Shown: positions 38,117 to 46,965 of the stretch, piece by piece
Layout: each line of letters starts with the position of its first letter
How positions within the stretch are numbered: position 1 is the first letter of the stretch
Assembly (NCBI RefSeq): GCF_030694375.1
Contig: NZ_JAUXYL010000041.1
Location: forward strand, 62,001-126,000
Direction of reading: 5' to 3'
Source: Algoriphagus sp.
GTDB lineage: Bacteria; Bacteroidota; Bacteroidia; Cytophagales; Cyclobacteriaceae
DNA: 64,000 bases
The notes under the pieces: generated by a model
Told to the model about the DNA's origin: nothing
Databases searched by the model: none
Seen by the model: only the letters and a program-made list of their open reading frames with translations
Made by a program: the position numbers and the translations under genes

Positions 38117-38560
38117 TTATACTTCCCAAGGGGCTTTACCAGATACTGTTATACCCATGCTTCGTGCAGTACCAGCTACCATTTTCATGGCAGACTCAAT
38201 TCTGAAAGCATTTAGGTCAGGCATTTTCGTCTCAGCAATCACCTTCACCTGATCCCAGGTAACTGATCCTACTTTCTTTCTATTTGGTTCCGCTGAACCG
38301 CTTTTGATTTTTGCAGCTTCCAACAACAGATTAGCTGCCGGAGGAGTTTTTACAACAAACTCAAAAGACTTGTCAGAAAAAACCGTAATCAGTACCGGAA
38401 GCACTGTGCCCATTTTTTCTTGGGTACGTGCGTTGAACTGCTTACAGAACTCCATAATGTTCAAACCCTTGGAACCAAGAGCTGGACCTACTGGAGGTGA
38501 CGGATTAGCCTGGCCACCTTTCACCTGCAGTTTTACATAACCAGTGATTTCCTTAGCCAT
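38117..38560 (-). CDS. rplK: 50S ribosomal protein L11
   Basis: [37 protein letters not shown]. Confidence 0.98.
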   Translation of the reverse strand: MAKEITGYVKLQVKGGQANPSPPVGPALGSKGLNIMEFCKQFNARTQEKMGTVLPVLITVFSDKSFEFVVKTPPAANLLLEAAKIKSGSAEPNRKKVGSVTWDQVKVIAETKMPDLNAFRIESAMKMVAGTARSMGITVSGKAPWEV

Positions 38561-38563
38561 TGC

Positions 38564-39121
38564 TTAGTCTTGTTTTTCTACTTGTATAAAGTTTAATTCA
38601 ACAGGAGTATTTCGGCCGAAGATCTTAACCATAACATTAAGCTTCTTCTTCTCCTCAAATATCTCCTCAATTGTCCCGGTGAAACCACTGAAGGGCCCGT
38701 CCATTACTTTTACGGCCTCTCCTACTATAAATGGTGTGTCCTGCTTCTCGGCAAACTCATCAATCTCCTCAACCTTACCTAAAATACGGTTGATTTCTGA
38801 TTGGCGTAACGGTTCAGGGGTTTTGGAAGCTCCCCCCTGGTTTGATCCAAGAAACCCGATAACACCCGGGATACTCGTTATTACGTGATTGGCTTCACCG
38901 TTGGAAAGATCTGCATTGACCAAAACATATCCCGGAAAGAAATTTCTCTCTCGGACACGCTTTTTGCCATTTCGCATTTCATATACCTTCTCAGAAGGAA
39001 TCAGCACTTCAGGAATAAACTCGCCAATTTTCTGTCTTTGGATTTCATTATCCAAATAAGTCTTGGTCTTCTTCTCCTGTCCCGCTACTACTCTGAGTAC
39101 GTACCACTTATGTTCAGCCAT
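38564..39121 (-). CDS. nusG: Transcription termination/antitermination protein NusG
   Basis: [41 protein letters not shown]. Confidence 0.97.
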   Translation of the reverse strand: MAEHKWYVLRVVAGQEKKTKTYLDNEIQRQKIGEFIPEVLIPSEKVYEMRNGKKRVRERNFFPGYVLVNADLSNGEANHVITSIPGVIGFLGSNQGGASKTPEPLRQSEINRILGKVEEIDEFAEKQDTPFIVGEAVKVMDGPFSGFTGTIEEIFEEKKKLNVMVKIFGRNTPVELNFIQVEKQD

Positions 39122-39134
39122 TCTGTAATGTCAA

Positions 39135-39323
39135 TTAGAATAAATCATAAAACCATGTCATGATGTTCTCAAATCCCAAATCCACCACACCGATAAACAG
39201 CGCGAAAATGAGAGATGCCACCAACACCAATACGGCACTATTCTGAAGAGATGAAAATTTAGGCCAAGTGACCTTATTTACCATCTCGTCGTAAGATTCA
39301 AGGACAAAGTTTTTAAGATTCAT
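39135..39323 (-). CDS. secE: Protein translocase subunit SecE
   Basis: 62-aa single-TM; ESYDEMVNKVTWPKFSSLQNSAVLVLVAS. Confidence 0.93.
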   Translation of the reverse strand: MNLKNFVLESYDEMVNKVTWPKFSSLQNSAVLVLVASLIFALFIGVVDLGFENIMTWFYDLF

Positions 39324-39340
39324 AGTCTACTTACTTGCTG

Positions 39341-39411
39341 CACGGGCAGAGAGATTCGAACTCCCATCAACGGTTTTGGAGACCGCTATTCTACCATTGA
39401 ACTATGCCCGT
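39341..39411 (-). tRNA. tRNA-Trp (CCA)
   Basis: Cloverleaf on minus strand; anticodon loop CTCCAAA, T-loop GGTTCGAATC-like GAGTTCGAATC. Confidence 0.93.
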
Positions 39412-39469
39412 ATGAATGAACGCTCCGTAAATGGGAACGCAAAATTAGGAATAATGTCTTTAGAAACAA

Positions 39470-39499
39470 ATGCGATCCCAAATTAATTTGGGATCGCAT
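39470..39499 (-). terminator. 30-nt perfect palindrome (15-bp stem) downstream of tuf, terminator-like
   Basis: ATGCGATCCCAAATT|AATTTGGGATCGCAT; weak T-tract (TTTGTTT) on minus strand. Confidence 0.65.
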
Positions 39500-39522
39500 A
39501 GTTTACTTGTAATTAAGTATGA

Positions 39523-40710
39523 TTAGTCAAGAATTTCGGTAACCTGACCGGCACCTACTGTTCTACCACCTTCTCTAATTGCAAATCGAAGACCTTTTTC
39601 CAATGCCACTGCATTAAGAAGGGTAACTTCGATAGTTACGTTATCACCTGGCATAACCATTTCAACGTTTTCTGGAAGTTTGATCTCGCCAGTTACATCC
39701 GTAGTTCTAAGGTAGAACTGTGGTCTGTATTTGTTGAAGAATGGTGTGTGACGTCCACCTTCTTCTTTTGAAAGAACATAAACTTCAGCCTTGAAGTGAG
39801 CGTGAGGCTTCACAGATCCTGGCTTACAGATAATCATACCACGCTTAATCTGTGATTTTTCAATACCTCTAAGCAATAGACCTACGTTATCACCAGCTTC
39901 TCCTCTATCAAGGATTTTACGGAACATCTCAACACCAGTAACTGTAGACTTCAAGCCTTCAGCACCCATACCGATAATGTCAACCGGTTCGCCAGAGTTG
40001 ATTACGCCTCTTTCGATTCTACCTGTAGCTACAGTACCACGACCTGTGATCGAGAATACGTCTTCAACTGGCATCAAGAAATCTTTGTCCACCAAACGAG
40101 GAGGAATCGGAATGAATGAATCTACTGCGTTCATCAACTCCATAACAGATTCAACCCACTTCTCTTCACCATTCAAGGCTCCAAGTGCAGATCCAGCGAT
40201 TACTGGAATGTTGTCTCCGTCAAAATCATAGAATGAAAGAAGTTCTCTGATTTCCATTTCCACAAGCTCAAGAAGCTCAGGATCGTCAACCATGTCAACT
40301 TTGTTCATAAATACTACAAGCTGAGGTACACCTACCTGACGAGCCAAAAGGATGTGCTCTCTAGTCTGAGGCATTGGGCCGTCAGTTGCAGCTACTACAA
40401 GGATAGCACCGTCCATCTGGGCAGCACCAGTTACCATGTTTTTAACGTAGTCAGCGTGACCAGGGCAATCTACGTGAGCGTAGTGCCTGTTTTCAGTCTG
40501 ATATTCTACGTGCGAAGTATTGATAGTAATACCTCTTTCTTTCTCTTCAGGAGCGTTATCAATTGAAGAGAAATCTCTCAATTCAGAAAGACCTTTTTTA
40601 GCCAATACGGTAGTGATGGCGGCAGTCAGGGTTGTTTTGCCATGGTCTACGTGTCCAATCGTACCGATGTTAACGTGCGGCTTGGAACGGTCGAAGGTTG
40701 CTTTTGCCAT
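39523..40710 (-). CDS. tuf: Elongation factor Tu
   Basis: [46 protein letters not shown]. Confidence 0.99.
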   Translation of the reverse strand: MAKATFDRSKPHVNIGTIGHVDHGKTTLTAAITTVLAKKGLSELRDFSSIDNAPEEKERGITINTSHVEYQTENRHYAHVDCPGHADYVKNMVTGAAQMDGAILVVAATDGPMPQTREHILLARQVGVPQLVVFMNKVDMVDDPELLELVEMEIRELLSFYDFDGDNIPVIAGSALGALNGEEKWVESVMELMNAVDSFIPIPPRLVDKDFLMPVEDVFSITGRGTVATGRIERGVINSGEPVDIIGMGAEGLKSTVTGVEMFRKILDRGEAGDNVGLLLRGIEKSQIKRGMIICKPGSVKPHAHFKAEVYVLSKEEGGRHTPFFNKYRPQFYLRTTDVTGEIKLPENVEMVMPGDNVTIEVTLLNAVALEKGLRFAIREGGRTVGAGQVTEILD

Positions 40711-40769
40711 GCGTGAAAATCCTCAGTTTAAGTTTAAAGATATGTTTAGATAATAATTCTCTGTAATTG

Positions 40770-40841
40770 AGCCAACGACGGGAATTGAACCCGTGACCCC
40801 TTCCTTACCAAGGAAGTACTCTACCCCTGAGCTACGTCGGC
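40770..40841 (-). tRNA. tRNA-Thr (GGT)
   Basis: Cloverleaf; anticodon loop TTGGTAA, GGGTTCAATTCCC T-arm. Confidence 0.95.
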
Positions 40842-40875
40842 TTTTTGCCCTTTAATTTCCCGAAAGAAAAGAAAG

Positions 40876-40948
40876 AGCGGGAGACGAGGCTCGAACCCGC
40901 GACCTGCAGCTTGGAAGGCTGCCGCTCTACCAACTGAGCTACTCCCGC
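40876..40948 (-). tRNA. tRNA-Gly (TCC)
   Basis: Cloverleaf; anticodon loop CTTCCAA, GGGTTCGAGCC T-arm. Confidence 0.95.
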
Positions 40949-41018
40949 TTGTAACCGGCGTACCGGATTTTTTAGCCCTGCAAAACTAGATAAAAAATTT
41001 TGCATTCGGGCAATCACG

Positions 41019-41101
41019 TGGGGGAAACAGGATTCGAACCTGTGAAGACATAAGTCAACGGATTTACAGTCCGTCCCAGTTGGCCGCTTTGGTATTCCCC
41101 C
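41019..41101 (-). tRNA. tRNA-Tyr (GTA)
   Basis: Class II tRNA with variable arm; anticodon loop CTGTAAA. Confidence 0.95.
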
Positions 41102-41256
41102 AACTGCGCTAAAATCTCTTGGGGATTGAACCCTAGTGGTCTTAACGGATGGCAAAATTATAGCCTTTTGTCAAAGTATCAAAGGATGACCACCAAATTT
41201 GATAACTTTTTCACGTGTTGTAATTCAATGATTTAAAAATCAACTGATTAATTTTT

Positions 41257-43881
41257 TCAGTTGAGTGCTTCAAGGAAATAATTGTAATAGTTTTTAAGTT
41301 TTTCATCTTTTTCAGTTTGGACCACCTGATTTAACTTTTTGATCACTGCTTCCTCATCTGCAAATCCCATTAGCGCCTGAAAAGCTCCCAATCGAACAAA
41401 ACTTTTCGAATCATTTTCTAAAAGATGAAATAGTTTCCTAACCGCTTGATCTTTTCCCTCCTCTGGGAATCTGGAGAAATATTCGCTAAAATATCCCAGA
41501 TAGAAATATAGTCCCTCGCCTGACAGCTGATCTACCCGGTCCAAAAACCATGGACCCTTACCTTTTACATTTTGTAAAATATAATATTCTGCCACTGGAA
41601 TTATCATCCTGAAATTTCTTTCTCCGACAAATCTTTCAATCACCGCGGCGTCCACAGGATTCTCCTCTGCCCTTACCAATCCCATCAATGCTGAACTTGC
41701 CACCAAATAGGATTGCTCATTTGCTAAGCGAAGAAAAGCCGATTGATATTTATCAGGATCCCATGCCGCCAATAGATCTATCGCAGCCGCCTTGACCGAG
41801 TTTTTAGGATCTTTTTCTGCCAGTTCATAAACCATGTCCTCCAAGCCCTGAATTTGATTTCTCCATTCCGGATCATTTTGCATAAAGCCCAACGCATTTT
41901 CCCTTACTGACCAAAAAGAATCCATAACTGCAATGGGTAAAATCTCAATCAGGTAATCTTTAGCCTCCCTTGAAACCAAACTATCCAATGCCTCATACCT
42001 TGCCACACCAAGAGTTGATTCTTTGAACTGAAGTGCATACTGAGCTGTACTGATTTCTTGATTTCTTCTTGCCAACAAATTTTTCCCTTCATCAATATAA
42101 ACCTGGGTCACCGGAAATTCATTTTCTAAGGCAAACTGCTGGAACGAACTTGTCATCTGAAATTTTTTGGATTTCCGACTTTTGCCCTCATACCAACTCA
42201 CTTCAATAGGAAGCAGATACAGGGGCAATTTTTCTAAATCCTGAACTTGGTACACAGTCAGAAGAATATTTTCAGGCTGCGAATAATCAACTTCGAAAAA
42301 TAGCTCAGGATGTCCTTTGTCCAAAAACCACTGATTGAAAAACCAATTGAGATCCTGTCCGCTTACCCGCTCAAACGCCAGCCTCAAATCGTGAATCTCC
42401 ACCGACTGGAAAGCATGCTGTTTCAAATAAAGATTCAATCCTTTAAAAAAAGCTTCATCTCCTAAATGTTGCCTAAGCATGTGTAATACAACACCCCCCT
42501 TGTTGTAGCTGTGTGAATCAAACATGTCCTCAGAATCGGCATAGTTAAACCGGATCAAATCAACTTGTTTGGACTCAGATTCAGCAAAATAGCCTTCCAT
42601 TTCAGTCACCAATTTGAGTGCTGCCTGATCTTGTCCGTACTTGTGTTCATTCCATAGGTACTCACTGTAGTTCGCAAAGGCTTCATTCAGAGTCAAATTA
42701 GCCCAAGACTCCGCTGTGACCAAATCCCCAAACCACTGATGAAAAAGCTCATGAGCGATGATGTAATCCCATTCAGAATCAATCGCTTCCCGCTCATCCA
42801 ACCGCAATTCTTCCATGAAAATCGATGCGGTGGTATTCTCCATTGCTCCTGAGACAAAATCCCGCACTACAATCTGATCATATTTTGGCCATGGAAAGTC
42901 AACCCCCAGCTTTTCTTCGAATAACCCGATCATCTCAGGCGTGTTTTCAAATACCATTGCAGCACCCTTTTCGAAGCCCTTTTCAACATAATATCCCAGT
43001 GGAATATTTTTCCATTTTGCCTCCACCTTTCCAAAATTCCCGACCGCAATAGCCGCCAAATATGGCGCATGCGGCAATTTCATTTCCCAATAATCCTTTC
43101 GCAGCCCATTCTCCAGTTTTTCCTGCTTTACCAATACTCCATTGCTGATCGAAACCATCGAATCCGGAACGGTCAATTTGAAGAGCTGTGTAAATCGCTC
43201 ATTGGGTTTGTCAATCGTCGGAAACCACTTGCTGTTATGTTCGGTCTCGCCCTGTGTCCAGATCATGGTTGGCTTACCCGGAATCGTGTCTAAGGGATCA
43301 ATAAAATACAGGCCCTTGGTGTCGGTAATTGCCTCACTTCCCGAACCAGAATTCCTGTCAGGAAATGCGATGTAATTGATTTCAACCTGAATGGTGTCCT
43401 TGGAAGTGAATAGTTCGGGAAGGTAAATACGCAACTGCTTTTCATCGTATCGATAATTCAGCTTGCTTTGGGCTTCCCCGTTCAAAAGATAAATCGCCCC
43501 AACTTCGAAGTCTTTGGCATCCAGGACCAACTCCTTTTGAGGATAGAAATAGGGAGTTAACTTCAACTTGGCCTTTCCTAAAACTGCCTGATTTGACCAG
43601 TCAAAAGCCAAATCCAGCTCAGTGTGAAGCAAGTCAAAATCCCGCTTTGCACTGGGCTGATATCCTGCTATTTCAGCATTTTTCTCACGAATCATTCGCA
43701 GTAATTTTGCACTGTCAATCCGGGCTTCAGGTGAAGCTTCAGCCACGGCTGAATTCTCGGAATTCTGAACCAGTGCAGATTTTTCTGATTTACAGGAAAC
43801 TGTAAAAAGGGCCATAGACAAGCTGCCAAAAGTCAGGCAAGTCATCAAGATTTTCTTTGGCGTCGATTGCATTTGTATCAT
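41257..43881 (-). CDS. M1 family zinc aminopeptidase, lipoprotein
   Basis: SGAMENTTAS (GxMEN), HELFHQWFGD (HExxH) and downstream E; lipobox TVSC; HEAT-like C-terminus. Confidence 0.9.
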   Translation of the reverse strand: MIQMQSTPKKILMTCLTFGSLSMALFTVSCKSEKSALVQNSENSAVAEASPEARIDSAKLLRMIREKNAEIAGYQPSAKRDFDLLHTELDLAFDWSNQAVLGKAKLKLTPYFYPQKELVLDAKDFEVGAIYLLNGEAQSKLNYRYDEKQLRIYLPELFTSKDTIQVEINYIAFPDRNSGSGSEAITDTKGLYFIDPLDTIPGKPTMIWTQGETEHNSKWFPTIDKPNERFTQLFKLTVPDSMVSISNGVLVKQEKLENGLRKDYWEMKLPHAPYLAAIAVGNFGKVEAKWKNIPLGYYVEKGFEKGAAMVFENTPEMIGLFEEKLGVDFPWPKYDQIVVRDFVSGAMENTTASIFMEELRLDEREAIDSEWDYIIAHELFHQWFGDLVTAESWANLTLNEAFANYSEYLWNEHKYGQDQAALKLVTEMEGYFAESESKQVDLIRFNYADSEDMFDSHSYNKGGVVLHMLRQHLGDEAFFKGLNLYLKQHAFQSVEIHDLRLAFERVSGQDLNWFFNQWFLDKGHPELFFEVDYSQPENILLTVYQVQDLEKLPLYLLPIEVSWYEGKSRKSKKFQMTSSFQQFALENEFPVTQVYIDEGKNLLARRNQEISTAQYALQFKESTLGVARYEALDSLVSREAKDYLIEILPIAVMDSFWSVRENALGFMQNDPEWRNQIQGLEDMVYELAEKDPKNSVKAAAIDLLAAWDPDKYQSAFLRLANEQSYLVASSALMGLVRAEENPVDAAVIERFVGERNFRMIIPVAEYYILQNVKGKGPWFLDRVDQLSGEGLYFYLGYFSEYFSRFPEEGKDQAVRKLFHLLENDSKSFVRLGAFQALMGFADEEAVIKKLNQVVQTEKDEKLKNYYNYFLEALN

Positions 43882-43947
43882 ATTTGGAAGAAATCTCTAC
43901 GGAGCATTTGATTCTGTAGCTGTATATTCACACCCAAAATAGCAGGA

Positions 43948-44442
43948 ATGTTTTCAGTAATCCTTCAAAACGCCCCCCATTCGGTTGAAAAAACCGAGGA
44001 TTTAATCAAAGTAAACCAAAAACCGATTTCTTGGGATTTGAAATGGATAGGAGATCGAAAAGTCCATTTGATCCGGGGAAATGAATCCATGGAAGCGGAA
44101 TTGCTGTCAATTGACCGAGACACAAAAAGCCTGCAGATTCGAATTGGTCACAAAACTGCTACCCTTCAGCTTAAAGATCGATTCGACCTACTTTTGGAGC
44201 AAATGGGAATGAGTGCAGCGGGAACGGGAGCGATAAAAGACATCAAAGCCCCCATGCCGGGCTTGATTTTAGACTTGAAAGTAAAGCCGGGAGACGAAGT
44301 CAAAAAGGGCGATGTAGTCCTGATTTTGGAAGCCATGAAGATGGAAAATATCATCAAATCTCCGGGAGACGGGGTCGTCAAAGATGTAAAAGTAGCACTG
44401 AAACAAAGCGTGGAAAAAAATCAGGTGCTGATTCAATTTTAA
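43948..44442 (+). CDS. Biotin/lipoyl carrier domain protein (BCCP-like)
   Basis: VLILEAMKMENIIKSPGDGVVKDV biotinylation motif. Confidence 0.88.
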   Translation: MFSVILQNAPHSVEKTEDLIKVNQKPISWDLKWIGDRKVHLIRGNESMEAELLSIDRDTKSLQIRIGHKTATLQLKDRFDLLLEQMGMSAAGTGAIKDIKAPMPGLILDLKVKPGDEVKKGDVVLILEAMKMENIIKSPGDGVVKDVKVALKQSVEKNQVLIQF

Positions 44443-44471
44443 CTTCGGACCGTACAAATTATCCAGTAACC

Positions 44472-45299
44472 TTATTTTGCAAAGATTGCTTTTTGCATTT
44501 GCTTAAGCCGTTGCAGCGGATTGGATCGGATCATTTTTTTCATCAACCCGGGGAAAAATCGGTTGAGTCCAATGGTAAATCGCTCAGCACCTCCCACTGC
44601 AAATTCCTCTTTCCCCTTTTCTAGTCCCTTGAGTATCCCTTTGGCACAATCGCTTGCTTCCATTCCCTCCGCCAAAGCATTCTGCATTTTCCCGCTTCTG
44701 CTTCCATCCCCTCTCAGCCCTGCCACTGTAATATTAGTCCTTATAAATCCCGGAATGACGACATGAATAAACAAACCTGTAGCAAAAGTCTCTGCCCTCA
44801 AGGAATCAAAATATCCCTGCATAGCATGTTTTGAGGCTGAATATGCAGCGAGCTTTGGGACTCCATATTTGCCGCTCAGACTGGATGTCAATACCAGATG
44901 AAGCGCAGTTTCAGTACTTCGTTTTTTTAAGAGCGCCTTGGTAATAGCCACCGGTCCCCAAAAATTGATGTCCATTATTTTCCGCTCCACATCCAATTTG
45001 CTTTCAGTCACCAAATCTCTTACCGACATTCCTGCATTCAAGAACACATAATCCAAGCCTCCAAAAAATTGCCAGGCCTCCTCAACTTTTGTTGTAAGCT
45101 CAGAAAGTAGCTCAACATCTACCGGGAGAACAACAATTTCTGCTTTCGGAAAATTGGTTTTTAACTCCTCGAGTTTTGAATTATTTCGGGCAGATATGAG
45201 CTGTCTCGCTCCATTTTCTGCTAAAATATTAACCAATCCCTCTCCAATACCCGAAGAAGCTCCGATGATCCAAACCCTTTTTTTATCCCAAAAGCCCAT
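44472..45299 (-). CDS. Short-chain dehydrogenase/reductase
   Basis: GASSGIGEGL, FLNAGMS, YSASKHAMQG. Confidence 0.9.
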   Translation of the reverse strand: MGFWDKKRVWIIGASSGIGEGLVNILAENGARQLISARNNSKLEELKTNFPKAEIVVLPVDVELLSELTTKVEEAWQFFGGLDYVFLNAGMSVRDLVTESKLDVERKIMDINFWGPVAITKALLKKRSTETALHLVLTSSLSGKYGVPKLAAYSASKHAMQGYFDSLRAETFATGLFIHVVIPGFIRTNITVAGLRGDGSRSGKMQNALAEGMEASDCAKGILKGLEKGKEEFAVGGAERFTIGLNRFFPGLMKKMIRSNPLQRLKQMQKAIFAK

Positions 45300-45492
45300 A
45301 TTATCAGCCTATTAACTATTCTAATTTAATACACATTTTCCCATTTTTGGATTTGGCCCTAGCATTGTGAGATGAAGAAATTATATTTGTCGGATTGCTC
45401 GGGCTTCTCAGGGTCGATTCGATCGCAATTTGACAGCTAAATCCAAAAGATTTCGGGCTTTACCCGAAAGCAACTTAGAAATCAACCACCCA

Positions 45493-46206
45493 ATGAAATA
45501 CAACCGCATCCTGCTCAAGCTCAGTGGAGAATCCTTGATGGGCGACAAAAACTTCGGAATCGATCCTTCACGCCTTCAACAATATGCTGATGAAATTAAA
45601 AAAGTGAAGGAAATGGGAGTAGAGATAGCAATTGTGATTGGAGGAGGAAATATTTTTCGGGGAGTTCAGGCAGAGAAATCCGGTATTGACCGAGTCCAGG
45701 GAGATTACATGGGCATGCTTGCTACCCTGATCAATGCGATGGCATTGCAGAGTGCATTGGAGCAAAATGGCATGTACACCCGACTCATGTCCGGGATCAA
45801 AATCGAAAGTGTCTGCGAACCCTTCATCAGAAGACGAGCAATAAGACACCTTGAAAAAGGCAGGATTGTGATTTTTGGAGCCGGAATTGGAAATCCCTAT
45901 TTTACCACTGATTCTACGGCTGCACTGCGTGCCATCGAAATCGAAGGAGATGTGGTACTGAAAGGTACCCGAGTGGATGGTGTTTACACAGCAGATCCTG
46001 AAAAAGATCCGACCGCAACGAAATACGAACAGATTACCTTCAGTGAGGTTTATGAAAAAAATCTCAACGTGATGGATATGACTGCCTTCACGCTTTGCCA
46101 GGAAAACAACCTGCCCATTATTGTCTTCGATATGAACAAGACCGGCAACCTGAGTAAACTCGTACTTGGCGAACAAATCGGAACATTGATCACTGATAAA
46201 TCCTGA
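45493..46206 (+). CDS. pyrH: UMP kinase
   Basis: [36 protein letters not shown] 45493 preferred over 45430. Confidence 0.96.
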   Translation: MKYNRILLKLSGESLMGDKNFGIDPSRLQQYADEIKKVKEMGVEIAIVIGGGNIFRGVQAEKSGIDRVQGDYMGMLATLINAMALQSALEQNGMYTRLMSGIKIESVCEPFIRRRAIRHLEKGRIVIFGAGIGNPYFTTDSTAALRAIEIEGDVVLKGTRVDGVYTADPEKDPTATKYEQITFSEVYEKNLNVMDMTAFTLCQENNLPIIVFDMNKTGNLSKLVLGEQIGTLITDKS

Positions 46207-46214
46207 ATTAAATC

Positions 46215-46775
46215 ATGGAAGAAATCGAATTATTCTTAGACGAAGCAAAAGAACTGATGCAGAAAGCGGTGGACCATACCGCGGCTGAATTATTGAAAAT
46301 CCGTGCAGGCAAGGCCATGCCAAATATGCTGGATGGCGTAATGGTGATGTATTATGGGACTCCCACACCAATCAACCAAGTGTCCTCTGTCACTACACCT
46401 GACGCGAGAACCCTTGCGATCAAGCCATTTGAACGGAATCTGATCTCGGAAATCGAAAAGGGAATCATCAATTCAGACCTTGGTTTGGCTCCACAAAACA
46501 ACGGGGAAACCATCATACTGACGATCCCTTCCTTGACAGAAGAGCGTCGAATCAATCTGGTGAAACAGTCCAAACAAGAATGTGAATCAGGAAAAATTTC
46601 GATCCGAAGTGTCAGAAAGGACACGAATGAATCTTTAAGAAAACTTCAGAAAGACGGCGCTGCAGAAGACGCAATCAAACGGGCTGAGGACCAGGTTCAG
46701 AAATTAACAGATAACTATTCATCCAAAATCGATGAGCTTCTGGTGAAGAAGGAAGCGGATATTATGAAGGTCTGA
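46215..46775 (+). CDS. frr: Ribosome recycling factor
   Basis: RAGKAMPNMLDGVMVMYYGTPTPINQVSSVTTPDARTLAIKPFE. Confidence 0.97.
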   Translation: MEEIELFLDEAKELMQKAVDHTAAELLKIRAGKAMPNMLDGVMVMYYGTPTPINQVSSVTTPDARTLAIKPFERNLISEIEKGIINSDLGLAPQNNGETIILTIPSLTEERRINLVKQSKQECESGKISIRSVRKDTNESLRKLQKDGAAEDAIKRAEDQVQKLTDNYSSKIDELLVKKEADIMKV

Positions 46776-46800
46776 TCTTGACTTCAATAACCCAATTGAA

Positions 46801-46836
46801 AACCCGGCTACTTTACTGAAGCCGGGTTTTTATTTT
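46801..46836 (+). terminator. Terminator after frr
   Basis: AACCCGGCT-n10-AGCCGGGTTTTTATTTTTT. Confidence 0.88.
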
Positions 46837-46965
46837 TTAAACTTTAGGCTTAAGATCAATTCACCAATTATAATGCCTTTGGGTGAATTGAACGGATAAT
46901 CTAAAATTCCATCCGGCGAATCTCCCCTAACCCAATCAATTTAACTCCCTGCATCCCTACTTTTT

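Noticed and set aside
45568-46176. 202-aa minus ORF antisense to pyrH
   Set aside because: pyrH is unambiguous on the plus strand; the antisense frame is a codon-bias shadow.
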